NCBI GenBank assembly: GCA_051294375.1
Contig: JBJCIZ010000239.1
Location: 6,487,996 to 6,551,995 of the forward strand
DNA: 64,000 nucleotides
Direction of reading: 5' to 3'
DNA from: Paraspadella gotoi
Taxonomy: Eukaryota; Chaetognatha
Made by a program: the position numbers and the translations under genes
Notes under the pieces: model-generated
The model's database searches: none
The model's input: the letters and a program-made list of their open reading frames with translations, nothing else
Told to the model about the DNA's origin: nothing
Shown: positions 52,349 to 64,000 of the stretch, piece by piece
How the letters are laid out: each line of letters begins with the position of its first letter
Position numbering within the stretch: position 1 is the stretch's first letter

Positions 52349-52669
52349 GTCTTCCCCTTCTTCTCCCCTCCCTCTCTCCACGCTCCCACGATTGTCGCCA
52401 CGACGACGACGAGGAGCGCCCCCACGTGTCCGCTCCACCAGAGGGCCGAGTAACAGTCGCGCGAGGCTTCGTAAGAGAGAAGGAGAAAGGGCGCTCCGCT
52501 GTAGGCGATGGCCAGCTGCGTAGCGAGCCACGTGGCGACGTCGTAGAGACGGCGTCGAATCGAAGCGGCGTCCGAGGCGGCGTCGCCGAGAACGAGTGGA
52601 CGGACGGAGCGGCGCCATCTGCGGGCAGCCAACGTCATTAAGGATATGGAAGAGAAGAAGAAGTAGTAA
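52342..52669 (-). CDS. MBOAT1/2: MBOAT exon 7
   Basis: Begins after CCACAG with YYFFFSSISLMTLAARRWRR and ends ...GEKKGKTE then TGA. Several C-terminal helices (ATWLATQLAIAYSGAPFLLL; HVGALLVVVVATIVGAW). The basic tail is typical of ER proteins. Confidence 0.93.
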
Positions 52670-53942
52670 CTGTGGGGAAGAGAGAAGAGGGGGAGAGGGT
52701 TTGGGAGATTAAAACCAGAAATGAGTCGCTCTCGGAACATTGAGCTCCCGTCCGCCCGACCCAAACTCACCCCGGGTAGAATCCGTGCCAAACTGAAGAG
52801 ACGAAGTATGTGAGAAGAAGATTCGCCGGCGCCGAAAGTCGAACGTAGACGAGATGGCGCAACCAACGCGACGTCAATTTGTTCCATTTATCCACCAACA
52901 TTTTGAGGCCTAAGATTTTTTTTTTTTTAAAGGGTACGGGGGGGGAAGTGGTTCGTGTGCTGAGTTAATTTCATTATAATGTTTCGTTTACGATTTGATT
53001 ATTTATTTCTAAATGTCATGAACCTCATTTTTTTTTCAAGCGGCGGCCGTGTTCGTTTAATTTCTAATTGTCTAAATTTAAACTCTGAAATGATTCCAGC
53101 TCATTTGATTTCGCGCCATTTTCTCATTCGAGTTTTCGTCGATTGTTGGATTTTTGATGATTGATGACGATTGATGATGATGATGATGATGATGATTAAT
53201 ATCGATTATATCATTCCACTAAACGCAGTTCAATAAATGTAAAGACAAAAAGAAAAAGGAGGAAAAAAAATAAAAAGAAGTCAAACAAACAAACAAACAA
53301 ACAAACAAAATAAACCGAACCAACTCTATAACAAAATCCCAACTACCCCCTCACCCCTTTCCCGCCACCCCCAACTCACTCGTCGCCCCCTCTATGTCCC
53401 AGACGTTGACGTTTTCGCAAAGCGTCCACTGGTGAGTCTGCGTCCTAGAGTCGAAGCCCTCGTAACCAAATCCGCGCGCGAGGTTGACGATGTCGCCGAT
53501 GATCCAACCGAAGTAATAACGGAAACGACTCTATTATTTTGGGGGGGGGTGTTGTGAAAAAGGGATTCGGGGGGGGGGGGGGAAGGGAGAAGCTGGGGAT
53601 GTTACGGTTTTCGATGCCTTCGCTCTTCAAGGATCGTCTGCCACCGTTCATCTACGATTCATTAACTCGTATTTACGGAACTTTTTCCTAAACTTTTTAT
53701 ATTTGGTTTTTCTTACGTTTACTTATCTCTTGTCTGTTCTTGTTATTAATTCTGATGATATTTCTGGGTGACCCTGTCTTAATATTGCAAGGTATTGTCC
53801 GGATCATTGACCATCCGCATAGTAAATTATAGTGGAAAAAGATAGTGGAAATGACATGTGTTTTCTTTCCTTTAATGCCTTAACTTCTTGCTCTAACATT
53901 CTTTTTCTCTTTCTTTTTCACTTTTTCTAATTTCTAAAAATT

Positions 53943-54013
<71 letters not shown>

Positions 54014-56778
54014 ATAACATAAGGTAAACCACGACGAAAACAACAACAAAAACAATAATTATAACAAAAACAACAACGTCAACAACTAAAACATCAAAAC
54101 ACCAATGACAACAACAACTAGAATATAGAAACAATGACTACAAAACAAGAACAACAACAACGACATCTCTCCCCCCTTCTCTCTAACCAGAGACGTAGCG
54201 ACGAAGAGATAAGCGGCCGCAGCGAGAATCCCTTTCTCTCCGACGAACCCTTCCTCCACGAATCGACGGACGGGGAAGAGCGGGGAGACGCCGAAGCCCA
54301 CGACGCAGCAGAGCAGCGCCTGCAGCAGCTTGCGGAAGATGGCGGAGAGAGGGGAGGGGGATTGGGAGAGAGGGGTGGGTTCCGACGGGTGGGTCTGGAT
54401 TTTTGGGGGGTAAGAGGGTGAGATGGGGTGGAAAGGGCGAAAGTGGGAAAGGATGAGCGGAAAAACATTTTTTTTATTACAAAACTTTCAGATTCCAATA
54501 TTTTTTTATATCACTTTCCTATTCTCATTCTCTTAACCCTTAACTTAGTCTTAAAATGGGGTTATTTGTGAAAATATAGACGATTTTTAAGGCCAGGCAT
54601 TTGAAAAAAAAAAGATTAAAGAACAAGTCAATGATTCTTTCTATTTGCAAATGAAAAAAACGAACAAAAAACATTTTAAGTTGCGCCGCGAGTACTAGCG
54701 GTGCAACTGTCGGTCGGTCGGTCAATCAATCGGTCGGTCGGTTTGTCGGATGGTCTGTCGGTCGGTCCGTTGATCTATCCCACTTACGTTTAAATGCTCA
54801 TAAGTCAGGTAATACTGCATCAATTAAATTCGGATTTGGTAGGAAGGTAAGGTATCATAAGATCTTTCTTGTGCATATGTACTATACTTGTGCAGTTCTT
54901 TTTATAGTTATAATAATTAAAAGTTGTTTTTTTTACTACTGTCCGCTACCTAATCCTCCCATCTACACCCTGCCCCCACAAAATCCCCCCCCTACCCCCC
55001 CCCTCGGCAATCGACCCACAAACCCCGGTTCTCGTATCCACGTAATTCGTTCCTTCCACGAATCTCTTGTAGTCGTGATAAAAAGCGATGGGTCCGATCA
55101 AAACTCCGTGAAAGGAAAATAGGTAGGAGAAATATTCCAGCGCCGTCGGGAGGCGTCGGTAACAGGCGTCGTTCCACGGCGCCGCGGGAACGTACGGCGT
55201 CGACGACGCCGTTTCCGGGCTGACGGGATCCTGGTCGGCGGCGTTGGTGGCGGCGGTGGCGGCTTCGTCTTCCGGCGGGCGATTGTCGTAGAGAGCGAAA
55301 GCGAGAGAAGTGGTTTTCTGAGAAAAGACGGATGTAAAAAAAATGTAAAAAAAGGGGTAAAATTTTAAAGTGTACATATAATATAATATTGAAAAATGTA
55401 AAAATATAAAAATGTATTGTAATGACCACTCGTTTTGAAAAATAAATATTCGCTTTCAATGAAATTCAAGAGACTTTTGTTTTTCTTCTCTATTGTCTCC
55501 AGTTCGAACTGCCCTCTAACCTTCCTCCCGTTAAACCAAAAAGGAACCGTAACGGCGAACAAAAAAAAAAGAACAGTCGACGAGCGAAAGAGGAATATCG
55601 AATTCGAAATGGCCTTTTAAACGACTCTCTCTCACTCTCACTATCCCCTCCTTCTCCCCCCCCACATCCTGCACCTCCCCGGTGCACCTCCTACCCTCCC
55701 GTCTTCCACACCTGCACCGCCAGCGATGACGGAAGTCGCCACCGTCAACGTCCATCCTCCGTAATCGTCCACCATCCGTTCCAGGTGCAGCGCGGAGAGA
55801 TAGACGAAGACCTCGGACGCCACCGCCACGTGGGACCACTTCCGGTCCACGATGGACAGCGTGATGAAGGTCGTCGTCGCCAGCGCCGCCATGTGCAGCG
55901 TGGCGACGCCGTAGCAGACGACGCAGAGCGCGAATCCGACGAGGAACTCGATCCAGTGACGGAAGCGTGGCCCGACGCGGAGTGGATGGAGGACGAAACG
56001 GAAGAAGAGGCCGAAGACGAGGGAGGCCATCTGGAAATTGGAGGATGTGGGTAAGGGGATGTGGGGGAGTAAAGTGTGGGTGGAGGATGTGGGGAAATGT
56101 TGTGGGAGGGGGAAATTGTGGTTTCGGATTGAGGTGGACGGAGGCGAGGTGAAAAAATGTAGAGATTTCATTTACTACAACTTCTTTTACATCGGCCTTA
56201 CTATTTGGCTCTCTTTTTCAAACGCCCCGTTTCTGTCCTTTCAACCCATTAACTTAATTTTAACTTTAATATATAACCCCAATTTATTGATAAACCCAAT
56301 TCCTAATCTTAATTCCTAACCTTAACCTAATTTTAAACCTTAACCCTAAACCCTAATGTTTAACCATAATTCCTAAACCTAAACTCTCGTCCCTAACCTT
56401 AATCCCAAACCTTAATCCATAACCTATTCCTCATCTCTAACCTAATCTTCAAACCAACTTGATTAAGAAATTTAAGACGAAATGGGTGGTCTTACGGAAA
56501 ATGTAACCACCCCCTCCCACTTGACTCCACGATCCCTCAACATCCACCATCCCACCCTGAGCCCTAAAGCCCAACCCCAAACCCCAAGACCCCAAACTCC
56601 TCTCCTTCCTCCCAACCTCGCAGAAGAAGACGAGGAGGATGTCCTCCGAAACGCCGATCGAGTCAGAGAGAGAGACGAGGACGGCGAAGGAGGAGGAGGA
56701 AGAGGAGGGGGGCGTGGCGACGTCTCCGTCGACGATGGACGAGGGAGAAGTCGCCGTTTGAGCAGAGACGATCGTCAT
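52342..56778 (-). CDS. MBOAT1/2: MBOAT1/2-like lysophospholipid acyltransferase, complete, 7 exons
   Basis: Membrane-bound O-acyltransferase; in animals MBOAT1/2 re-acylate lysophosphatidyl-ethanolamine, -serine or -choline in the ER (Lands cycle). Exons (minus): 56,617-56,778; 55,710-56,030; 55,024-55,317; 54,188-54,394; 53,380-53,530; 52,771-52,909; 52,342-52,669, about 533 aa against roughly 520 for human MBOAT2. Key motifs: DYGGWTL; KTTSLAFALYDN; YFSYLFSFHGVLIGPIAFY; YYFGWIIGDIVNLARGFGYE; WNKLTSRWLRHLVYVR with the catalytic Asn; SSVWHGFYPG with the catalytic His; YYFFFSSISLMTLAARRWRR. Phases agree except the exon 2 donor, where the best-looking site (GCAG|GTGTGG) leaves phase 1 and the next GT (55,709) fits. 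An Asp/Pro/Ala-rich insert follows ALYDNRP. The exon 4 start (about 15 Ser/Pro-rich residues) is uncertain. Confidence 0.95.
52771..52909 (-). CDS. MBOAT1/2: MBOAT exon 6: catalytic Asn and His
   Basis: Reads LKMLVDKWNKLTSRWLRHLV, YVRLSAPANLLLTYFVSSVW, HGFYPG. WN and WHG carry the two conserved active-site residues of the family. Phase 1 in, 2 out. Confidence 0.95.
53270..53320. repeat. (CAAA)n microsatellite
   Basis: About six AAAC/CAAA units in the MBOAT intron between exons 6 and 5. Confidence 0.85.
53380..53530 (-). CDS. MBOAT1/2: MBOAT exon 5
   Basis: Reads SRFRYYFGWIIGDIVNLARG, FGYEGFDSRTQTHQWTLCEN, VNVWDIEGAT. RxKYYFxWxxxDxxNxxxGFGxxG is the strongest MBOAT1/2 block. Phase 0 in, 1 out. 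Confidence 0.95.
53943..54013. repeat. (ATC)n microsatellite
   Basis: About 23 ATC units in the MBOAT intron between exons 5 and 4. Confidence 0.95.
54188..54394 (-). CDS. MBOAT1/2: MBOAT exon 4
   Basis: Reads SAIFRKLLQALLCCVVGFGV, SPLFPVRRFVEEGFVGEKGI, LAAAAYLFVATSL after a Ser/Pro-rich start. Two helices around a loop, as in MBOAT2. The GTTAGA donor gives phase 0. Confidence 0.88.
54700..54780. repeat. (GGTC)n-rich stretch
   Basis: GTCGGTCGGTCGGTCAATCAATCGG-type repeats in the intron between exons 4 and 3. Confidence 0.85.
55024..55317 (-). CDS. MBOAT1/2: MBOAT exon 3
   Basis: Reads KTTSLAFALYDNRPPEDEAA, then an acidic/Ala-rich insert, then YRRLPTALEYFSYLFSFHGV, LIGPIAFYHDYKRFVEGTNY. TSLAFxLYD and the P-x-x-LEYxSYxxxFxGxLxGP block are diagnostic. 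98 codons, phase 0 both sides. Confidence 0.95.
55710..56030 (-). CDS. MBOAT1/2: MBOAT exon 2
   Basis: Reads MASLVFGLFFRFVLHPLRVG, PRFRHWIEFLVGFALCVVCY, GVATLHMAALATTTFITLSI and ...LSALHLERMVDDYGGWTL. Its internal ATG could be taken as a start, but exon 1 joins it in phase and restores the family's N-terminus. Confidence 0.9.
56250..56450. repeat. CCCTAA-like degenerate array in MBOAT intron 1
   Basis: CCTAACCTTAACCTAATTTT and related irregular units. The same kind of sequence occurs in ABCA introns. Confidence 0.7.
56617..56778 (-). CDS. MBOAT1/2: MBOAT exon 1 (start codon)
   Basis: Fifty-four codons, MTIVSAQTATSPSSIVDGDV then ATPP, a Ser run, FAVLVSLSDSIGVSEDILLV and FFCE. The segment from LSDSIGVSEDILL lines up with the N-terminal residues before the first TM helix of MBOAT1/2. 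The ATG at 56,778 is taken as the start; ATG-free sequence upstream was not proven to be UTR. Confidence 0.8.
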
Positions 56779-56829
56779 GGCGAAGGCGAAGAAAGGCGAA
56801 GAAACTAAAAGTTCAGCCTGCAGGAATTG

Positions 56830-58256
56830 GCAAGAAAATAGTTGGGGGGGGGTAAAGTGAGGAGGTGGGAAAATAGATGATGACTAATCAGTGTCAGATC
56901 GACGGCAAAGATCAGGACTACAATCAAACAGTTTAGTGGCCGGTGAAATCTGACCCGCGCAGCTATGGACATGATAAAAAAAATATTTCTACCGATTCAA
57001 CTGTTTTAATAAAATTTTATTATTTATAATTAAATTTTTACGATAAAACTTTATCGTCGATTCCGTTTATTATTAAACTTTATAATTTTTTTAATAATTT
57101 TATTAATTGAATTCGCATTGCGTCAAAAGTATTTATCAAAAGTCAGGGACAAAAAAGCTTATCTATGGAATGAATAGAAAAAATTCACATTGATTGTAAT
57201 AACTTGATAATCGTTTGTTTGAAAAATCTGTTCCCATCGAATTATGATAAGAAAAATATGGTTAAAAGTTAAAGATAAAGTCGCTAAAATTGAGCCTAAC
57301 TGATGCCTTATAAAACGTTACCTCTAATGCGTCTCCGGCGATAAATTAATCAAATTAATTAAATTAAACTTCGCCCCGAAAAAAACTCAGTCACGAACGA
57401 ATAACGAAATTTGTTTTCTTTTCTCTCTTTTTTTTTCGTAGATAAACGAATTTCGACGGTATCGACTAGAAAATTGGGTTCGCAACGAATTTAAGACCAT
57501 TTTCTTTTTTTAGCGATTCGCTTTTTCGAGTTCGCGTGCTCAGCGGGATTGCGCAACGGTATAGAAGAGAGAAGCGACTATTGTGTATCGTGACAGAACA
57601 TGGCAAAAGTTTACAGGGCATGGGAAAGGTTTGGTATTATTCTCTGCTTCGGTATTTTCGACGGACGAGAAAAAAAAAGATACGGAGAATCCGTCCGGTT
57701 TGACCTCTCGGTGACAATTTTGGTATAATTAAAAGGAGGAAATATTTGTTATGAAAAAAAAGGGGGAAAATGCTTTAAATTTAAATTTGATCGATTGATA
57801 AATAACTTTCGATTGGGATTTAAGGATTAGTTCAATGTTTTTTTTTTTTGTTTTTTTTATGATTCGCGCGAGAAATTTTGTTGTTGTATTGTGATAATAA
57901 CTGAAAATTTATATTTTGTTATCTCGCGACCCCGCAGGCATAGAAAATACAATATATTTGGGTAGAGAGTTAGTTTAAAAAGTATATACAAATATGATAG
58001 ACCTATTGAATTGAAAAGCGGTAAAAACTGCAATTTTTAAATTAGAAAGAGTTATCACAGGAATTGGATCAAGGGACCTCCAACACATGTTTTAGCCATT
58101 GTCGCCATAGAATAAATAAATACTTAAAATATTGGTCTGATTAAGAATAAGCAAAAATTTAATCCTAAATTTTATTGTGACTGGTAGTGGTAAATTTTAA
58201 CAATTCTTGTCTTTACATAATAATTGGGGATGAGCATCGTTTCTAAACAACTCATT
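56830..58256. other. Upstream of MBOAT, nothing recognised
   Basis: AT-rich non-coding sequence that should include the MBOAT promoter. No TATA box, RNA gene or repeat family that I can defend. Confidence 0.5.
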
Positions 58257-58356
58257 NNNNNNNNNNNNNNNNNNNNNNNNNNNNNNNNNNNNNNNNNNNN
58301 NNNNNNNNNNNNNNNNNNNNNNNNNNNNNNNNNNNNNNNNNNNNNNNNNNNNNNNN
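58257..58356. other. Assembly gap (100 N)
   Basis: Run of exactly 100 Ns at the left edge of the satellite. Confidence 1.
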
Positions 58357-61300
58357 TTTCTTTGTTTCAAAAGTTTTTATCTCTTTGGAAAAGTCGCTTG
58401 CTGGTGTTTTAAACGTTTTTATCTCTTTTCACTTAGGAAATGTCGTCTGCCGATGTTTTTAACGTTTTTATCTATTTTTACATTGGAAAAGTCGTTTGTC
58501 GGTATTTTTTATCTTTTTTTACATTGGAAAAATCGTTTGCCGGTTTTTTTAAAGTTTTTATCTTTTTTTATATTGGAAAAGAAGTTTGCTAGTGTTTTTA
58601 ACGTTTTTATCTCTTTTTACATAGGAAATGTGGTCTGCCGGTCTATTTAACGTTTTTATCTCTTTTTACATTGGAAAAGTCGTTTGTCGATGTTTTGAAC
58701 CTTTTCATCTCTTTTTATATTGAAAAAGTTGTTTGACGAAGTTTTTACCGTTTTTATTTCTTTTTACATTGAAAATATCGTTTGCCGGTGTTTTCTACGT
58801 TTTTGTCTCTTTTTACATTTGAAAAAGCGATTTTCTTTGTTTCAAAAGTTTTCATCTCTTTTTATATTGGCAAAGTCGTTTTCTGGTGTTTTTAACGTTT
58901 TTATCTCTTTTTACATAGGAAATGTCGTCTGCCGGTGTATTTAACGTTTTTATCTCTTTTTACATTGGAAAAGTCGTTTGTCGGTGTTTTTTATCTCTTT
59001 TTACATTGGAAAAATCGTTTTCCAGTGTTTTTGACTTTTTTATCCATTTTTAAATTAAAAAAGTCGATTGTCGTTGTGAAAGTCGTTTGCCAAAGTTTTT
59101 AACGTTTTTATTTCTTTTTACATTGAAAAAGTTGTTTGCCGATGTTTTCAACGTTTTTATCTCTCTTTACATTGGAAAAGTCGTTTGTCAACTTTTACCC
59201 TTTTTACATTGGAAATGTCGTTCTGCCGGTTTGTATTTAACGTTTTATCTTTTTACATTGGAATGTCTTCTGGCGGTGTATTTAACGTTTTTTATATCTT
59301 TTTTACATTGGAAAGTCGTTTGGCGATGTTTTAACCTTTTTATCTCTTTTTATATTGAAAAAGTTTTGTTGCCGAAGTTTGTTTAACGTTTTGATTTTCT
59401 TTTTACATTGAATATTCGTTTTCGCCGGTGTTTTCTACGTTTTTATCTTTTTTTACGATGGGAAAAGCGTTTTCTAAAGTTTTTTATGTACTTTTTATAT
59501 TTGAAAAGGTCGTTTGTCGTCTGTTTTTAACACATTTATTTCTTTTTTACATTTGGAATAAATCGTGTTTCTATTAATTTTTAACGTTTTTCATTTATTT
59601 CTTTACACAAGGAAAAGTCGGTTTTCTGTTTGTTTTTTAACGTTATTCTATTCTCTTTTTCTTTGAAAATATCGTTTTTTCCGGTTGTTTTTCACGTTTT
59701 ATCTCTTTTACATTGGAAAAAAGCGTTTTTCTTTGTTTTAAAGTTTTTATCTTCCTTTACATTGAAGAAGTTGTTTTCTGGTGTTTTCAACCTTTTTTTA
59801 TCCTTTTCTTACAATGGAAAAGACGTTGTGTTTCGGTGTTTTACGTTTTTTATCTTTTTTGGTTTGGAAAAGTTCGTTTTCTGGTGTTTTTTAAAGTTTT
59901 CAGCTCCTTTACATAGGCAAAAGACAAAGGAAAAGTCCTTTTTCGGTGTTTTTAACGTTTTCTCTATTTTTACAAAAGAAAAGTCGCTTTTTTGTTTTAA
60001 CGTTTTTAGCTTTTTTACGACGAATAGTCGTTTGACAGGTTTTTTAACGTTTTATTTCTTTTTTATTGGAAAAGTCGTTTGCCAAAGTGTTAGACGTTTT
60101 ATCTCTATTTTTACATTGGAAAAAGCGTTTTGCTTTTTCTTTGTTTTTTAATAGTTATTATCTTTTTGGAAAAGTCGTTTTGCTTGTGTTTCTTTAACGT
60201 GTTTTATCTCTTTTTACATAGGAAATGTCGTCTGCCCGGAGTGTATTTAACGTTTTATTGTTTTTACATTAGAAAAGTCGTTTATCGGTATTTTTTATCT
60301 TTTTTTACATTGCGAAAAATCGTTTGGCCGGTTTTTTTTAAAGTTTTTTATCTCTTTTTTACATTGAAAAGTTGTTGTGTCGAGTTTTTAACCTCTTTTA
60401 CCTCTTTTTATATTGCAAAATGTTTTCCAAGTTTTTAGTTTTTTTCTTTCATTATAAATTGTTTCACGTTTTTACTTTTAATGTTTTACATTGGAAAAAG
60501 TATTCTTTCTTTGTTTTTAAATTTGTTTATCTCTTTAACTTGGAAAAATCAGTTCCGTGTCTTTAAGTTCTAATTGTTCTCTTTTATAATGGAAAAGTCG
60601 TTTGCGGAATTTTTTAACGCATTTATTTTCTTTTACATTGGAAAAAATCCGTCTTTTCTGTCATTTTTAACGTTGTTTCATATCTTTTTACCAAACGGCA
60701 AGTCAGTTTTCTTGGTGTTTTAAACGTTTTTATCTCTTTGAGAGTGAGATGAAAGCTACAGATAATTAACAAGAGAAAAAGGCCGAAGATGAAGAAGAGT
60801 AATAAGAGAGAAATTGTTTGTTTTGATAAATTGTAAAAAAAAACATTAAAATTTAATAACTCTCCTCACCCAGCGATGATGTTTGCAGAAGTTTTTAACG
60901 TTTTTTTTTTCTTTTTTCTTTGAAAAACGTTTTGAGGTGTTTTCTACGTTTTATCTCTTCTATACATTGAAAAAAGCGTTGTCTTTCATCTCGTTTGTAC
61001 ATTGAAGAAGTTGTTATCTTGGTGTTTTCAACCTTTTTATCCTTTTTACAATGGAAAAGGACGTTTTTTCGGTTTTTTTAACGGTTTTATTTCTTTTGAC
61101 ATTTGGAAAAAGTCGTTTTCTGGGTTTTTAACGTTTTTAGATCTTGTTTACATAGGCGAAAGAAAACGTGAGAATTCGTTTTTCGGCTGTTTTCTAACGT
61201 TTTTTAGCTCTTCTTTACATAGGAAAGAAAAGGAAAAGTCGGTTTTTCGGGATGTTTTTTAACGTTTTTTTCTCTTTTTACAAAGAAAGTCGTCTTTTTT

Positions 61301-64000
61301 TGATGTTTTTTAACGTTTTTAGCTTTTTTCTTACATTCAGTAATAGTCGTTTGACGGGTTTCTTCAACGGCTTTATTGTCTTTTTTTATTGAAAAGTCGT
61401 TTGCCAAAGGTTTTAACGGTTTTTATCTCTTTTACATTGGAAAAAGCGTTTTTCGTTGTTTTTTTAAAGTTTTTATCTCTTTGGAAAAAGTCGTTTTGCT
61501 TGGTGTTTTTTAAAGTTTTATCTCTTTTTACATAGGGAAATGTCGTCTTGCCGCGTGTAATTTAACGTTTTTATCTCTTTTCTACTTTAGAAAAAGTCGT
61601 TTTATCGTTGTTTTTTATCTCTCTTTTAGCATTGGAAAAATCGTTTTCCGCGTTTTTTTAAAGTTTTTTATCTTTTTTTATTTGGAAAAGAAGTTTGCAA
61701 GCGTGTTTTTAAACTTTTATCTCTATGTTACATTGCGCAAATGTCGTCTGTCGGTGTATTTAACGTTTTTTTTTATCTTTTTTTTTACTTTTGGAAAGTC
61801 GTTTGGCGATGTTTTTTAACCTTTTTATTATTATTTTATATCTGAAAAGGTTGTTTGCCGAACTTTTTTAAAGTTTTTTATTTCTTTTTACATGAAAAAT
61901 AAAAAAGTTTACATTGAAAATATCGTTTTGCGGTGGTTTTCTACGTTTTTATCTCTTTTTTACATTGGAAAATCGTTTTTTCTTTGTTTTTAAAGTTTTT
62001 ATCTCTTTTACATTGAGAAGTTGTTTTTTTTGGTGTTATTCAACGTTTTTTATCCTTTTTTTACAATGGAAAAGATGTTTTTCACGTGTTTTTATTTTTT
62101 TTTATTTTCTTTTTCGACATTGCAAAAGTTTTTTTCCGGTGTTTTGTAGTTCACGTTTTTAGCTCACTTTTAATAGGCAAAGTCGTTTCTACAGATATCT
62201 GTTGTTAACGTTTTTATCTATTTTTACATGGTAAAGAAGAAGTGTTTGTCGGTGTTTTTAATCTTGTATTTTATTTTTATATTGCAAAAAAAACGTTGCC
62301 GAATTTTTTAACGTATTTATTTTCTTTTTACATTGAAAAATATCGTTTGCCGGTATTTCTACCGTTTTTATCACTTTTACATTGGAAAAAGTGTTTTCTT
62401 TGGTTTTTTAAAAGTTTTTACTCTTTAGAAAAGTCGTTTGCTTAGTGTTTTTTAATGTTTTTATCTCTTTTTACATAAGAAATATCGGTCTTCCCGGTTT
62501 GTTATTTAACGTTTTTTATTTCTTTTTTACATTAAGAAAAAGACGTTTATCGTTGTTTTTTATTCTCTTTTTACAATTGGAAAATATCGCTTTTGCGTGT
62601 TTTTTTAAAGTTTTTTATCTTTTTTATTATTGGAAAAGAAGTTTGCAAGTTGTTTATAAACTTTTTATCATCTTTTTACATTAGAAATGTTCGTCTGCCG
62701 CGCTCTGTATTTAACGTTTTTATCTCTTTTTACATTGGAAAAGTCGTTTGGCATGTTTTTAACCTTTTTATCTCTTTTTACATTGAAAAAGTGTGCCGAA
62801 CGTTTTTAACGTTTTTTATCGTTTTATCGTTTGCCGGTGTTTTTCTTACGTTTTATTCTTTTTTTACGATGGAAAAAAGCGCGTTATTTATTGTTTCTAA
62901 AGTTTTATCTCTTTTTATATTTGAAAAGTCTTGTCGGTGTTTTGAACACATTTATTTCTTTTTACAATTGGAAAATCGTTTTCTGTTATTTTAACGTTTT
63001 TCATATCTTTTTACAAAGGAAAAGTCGTTTTCTAGTGTTTTTAACTTTTTAATTTCTTTTTTCTTGAAAATATTGTTTGCCGGTGTTTTTCTACGTTTTT
63101 ATCTCTTGTTGTACACTTGAAGAAGCGTTTTTCTTATGTTTTTAAAGCTTTTTATCTCTTTTTACATTGATGAAGTTGTTTTTGTGTTTTCAAACGTTTT
63201 TTTCCTTTTTTACAATGGAAAGGAGTTTTTTCGGTTTTATTGTTTTTATCTTCTTTGACATTGGAAAAGTCGTTTTCCGGTGTTTTTAACGGTTTTTAGA
63301 TAATTTTACATAGGAAAAGTCGTTTGCCGATGATTTAACGTTTTTACCTCTTTTACATTGGCATCAAATTGTTTGTCGGTGTTTTTTAACCTTTTTATTT
63401 ATTTTTATATGCCAAAAAATGTTGCCGAATTTCTTTAACGTTTTTATTTCTTTGTTGTTTTTTGTACATTGAAAAATATCGTTTGCGTATTTTCTACGTT
63501 TTATCTCCTTTTTATAATTGAAAAAGCGTTTTTCTTTTTTTTTTTAAAGTTTTTAATCTCTGTTAGAAAAGTAGCGTTTGAACTAGTGTATTTACGTTTT
63601 TATTTCTCTTTTTACATTAAGAAAAGTCGTTTAATCGGTATTTTTTATCTTTTTTTACATTTATTTCTTTTTACATTGAAAAAAGTTGGTTTGCCAGATG
63701 TTTTCAACGTTTTTATCTCTCTTTACATTGGAAAAGTCGTTTGTCGGGGTTTTTAAACATTTTGATTTCTTTTTATATTTTGAAAAAATTATTTCCCGTT
63801 TTTTAACGTTTTTATCTCTTTTGACATTGGAAAAGCGTTTTCAGTGTTTTTAACGTTTTTAGCTCTTTTACAGTGTTTTAACGTTTTTCATTTTTTTTAC
63901 TAGGAAAAAGTCGTTTTACGTTTTGTTTTTAACGTTTTATCTTCATTCTACAAAATAAAAGTCGTTTTCTGGTTTTTCAAAGTTTTACTTTTTTTACATT
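58357..64000. repeat. About 54-bp satellite array
   Basis: Continuous degenerate tandem array with a consensus like TTTTTAACGTTTTTATCTCT-TTTTACATTGGAAAAGTCGT-TTGCCGGTG (in parts). More than 100 units, reaching the window edge. Near the left edge the unit is regular. Indels increase to the right. Frames such as FNVFISFYIGNVVCR are the repeat translated. Confidence 0.97.

Noticed and set aside
55975-56030. MBOAT start at the exon 2 methionine (MASLVFGLFF)
   Set aside because: Exon 1 (56,617-56,778) joins in phase with a GT donor and supplies the residues that the family has before the first TM helix.
58453-63756. Many aromatic-rich frames that look like a multi-span membrane protein family
   Set aside because: They follow the 54-bp satellite period exactly and shift frame with each indel. 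No start, stop or splice logic.
58357-64000. CRISPR-like array
   Set aside because: The repeats are contiguous and degenerate with no unique spacers, in an evidently eukaryotic context with intron-containing genes.

Overview
This is a metazoan, probably invertebrate, nuclear genome window. It has short exons with GT-AG introns, AT-rich introns full of microsatellites and minisatellites, tRNA-derived SINEs, palindromic MITEs and three N-gaps. I cannot name the species. Most long open frames are translations of simple repeats (GA/CT tracts, minisatellites, the satellite at the right end) and are not genes.

There are two real protein genes, both on the minus strand. The first, with its 5' end at the higher coordinate, is a complete seven-exon membrane-bound O-acyltransferase of the MBOAT1/2 lysophospholipid acyltransferase type (56,778 to 52,342). 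The second is a full-size ABCA transporter, closest by eye to the ABCA5/6/8/9/10 group. It starts at 51,134 and runs off the left edge. I can follow TMD1 (51.1-44.0 kb), the TMD1-NBD1 linker (41.6-41.8 kb), NBD1 (39.7-11.4 kb), TMD2 (10.4-1.7 kb) and the linker toward NBD2 (about 0.7-0.8 kb). NBD2 must lie beyond position 1. Exon phases agree across nearly all junctions, which independently supports the model. The few that fail are flagged. The only RNA gene seen is a tRNA-Arg(ACG) at 40,289-40,360 on the plus strand, inside an ABCA intron.

The middle of the window is the odd part. The block carrying ABCA exons 17-25 occurs three times: 5.2-13.7, 13.7-24.5 and 27.1-38.1 kb. Pieces of the NBD1 exons are repeated at 24.9-27.1 and 38.3-39.1 kb. 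Copy 1 has clean, phase-consistent exons. Copies 2 and 3 carry dense single-base insertions and deletions that break the same exons. A 2.58 kb AT-rich stretch is apparently identical in copies 2 and 3 and abuts an N-gap. The simplest reading is mis-assembled, unpolished long-read sequence anchored at a 600-bp palindromic transposon, not a true gene triplication.

Repeat content by region, left to right: GA-rich tract (1-350); 36-bp and 45-bp purine minisatellites (2.4-4.0 kb); a 612-bp hAT-like palindromic MITE with an 8-bp target duplication (5,019-5,630), with a second intact copy at 41,831-42,430; several SINE-like families; a roughly 42-bp minisatellite that grew out of an ABCA coding exon and its splice donor (40.4-41.65 kb); five tRNA-SINE copies and a LINE reverse-transcriptase remnant (42.4-46.6 kb); and a roughly 54-bp satellite filling 58.4-64.0 kb.
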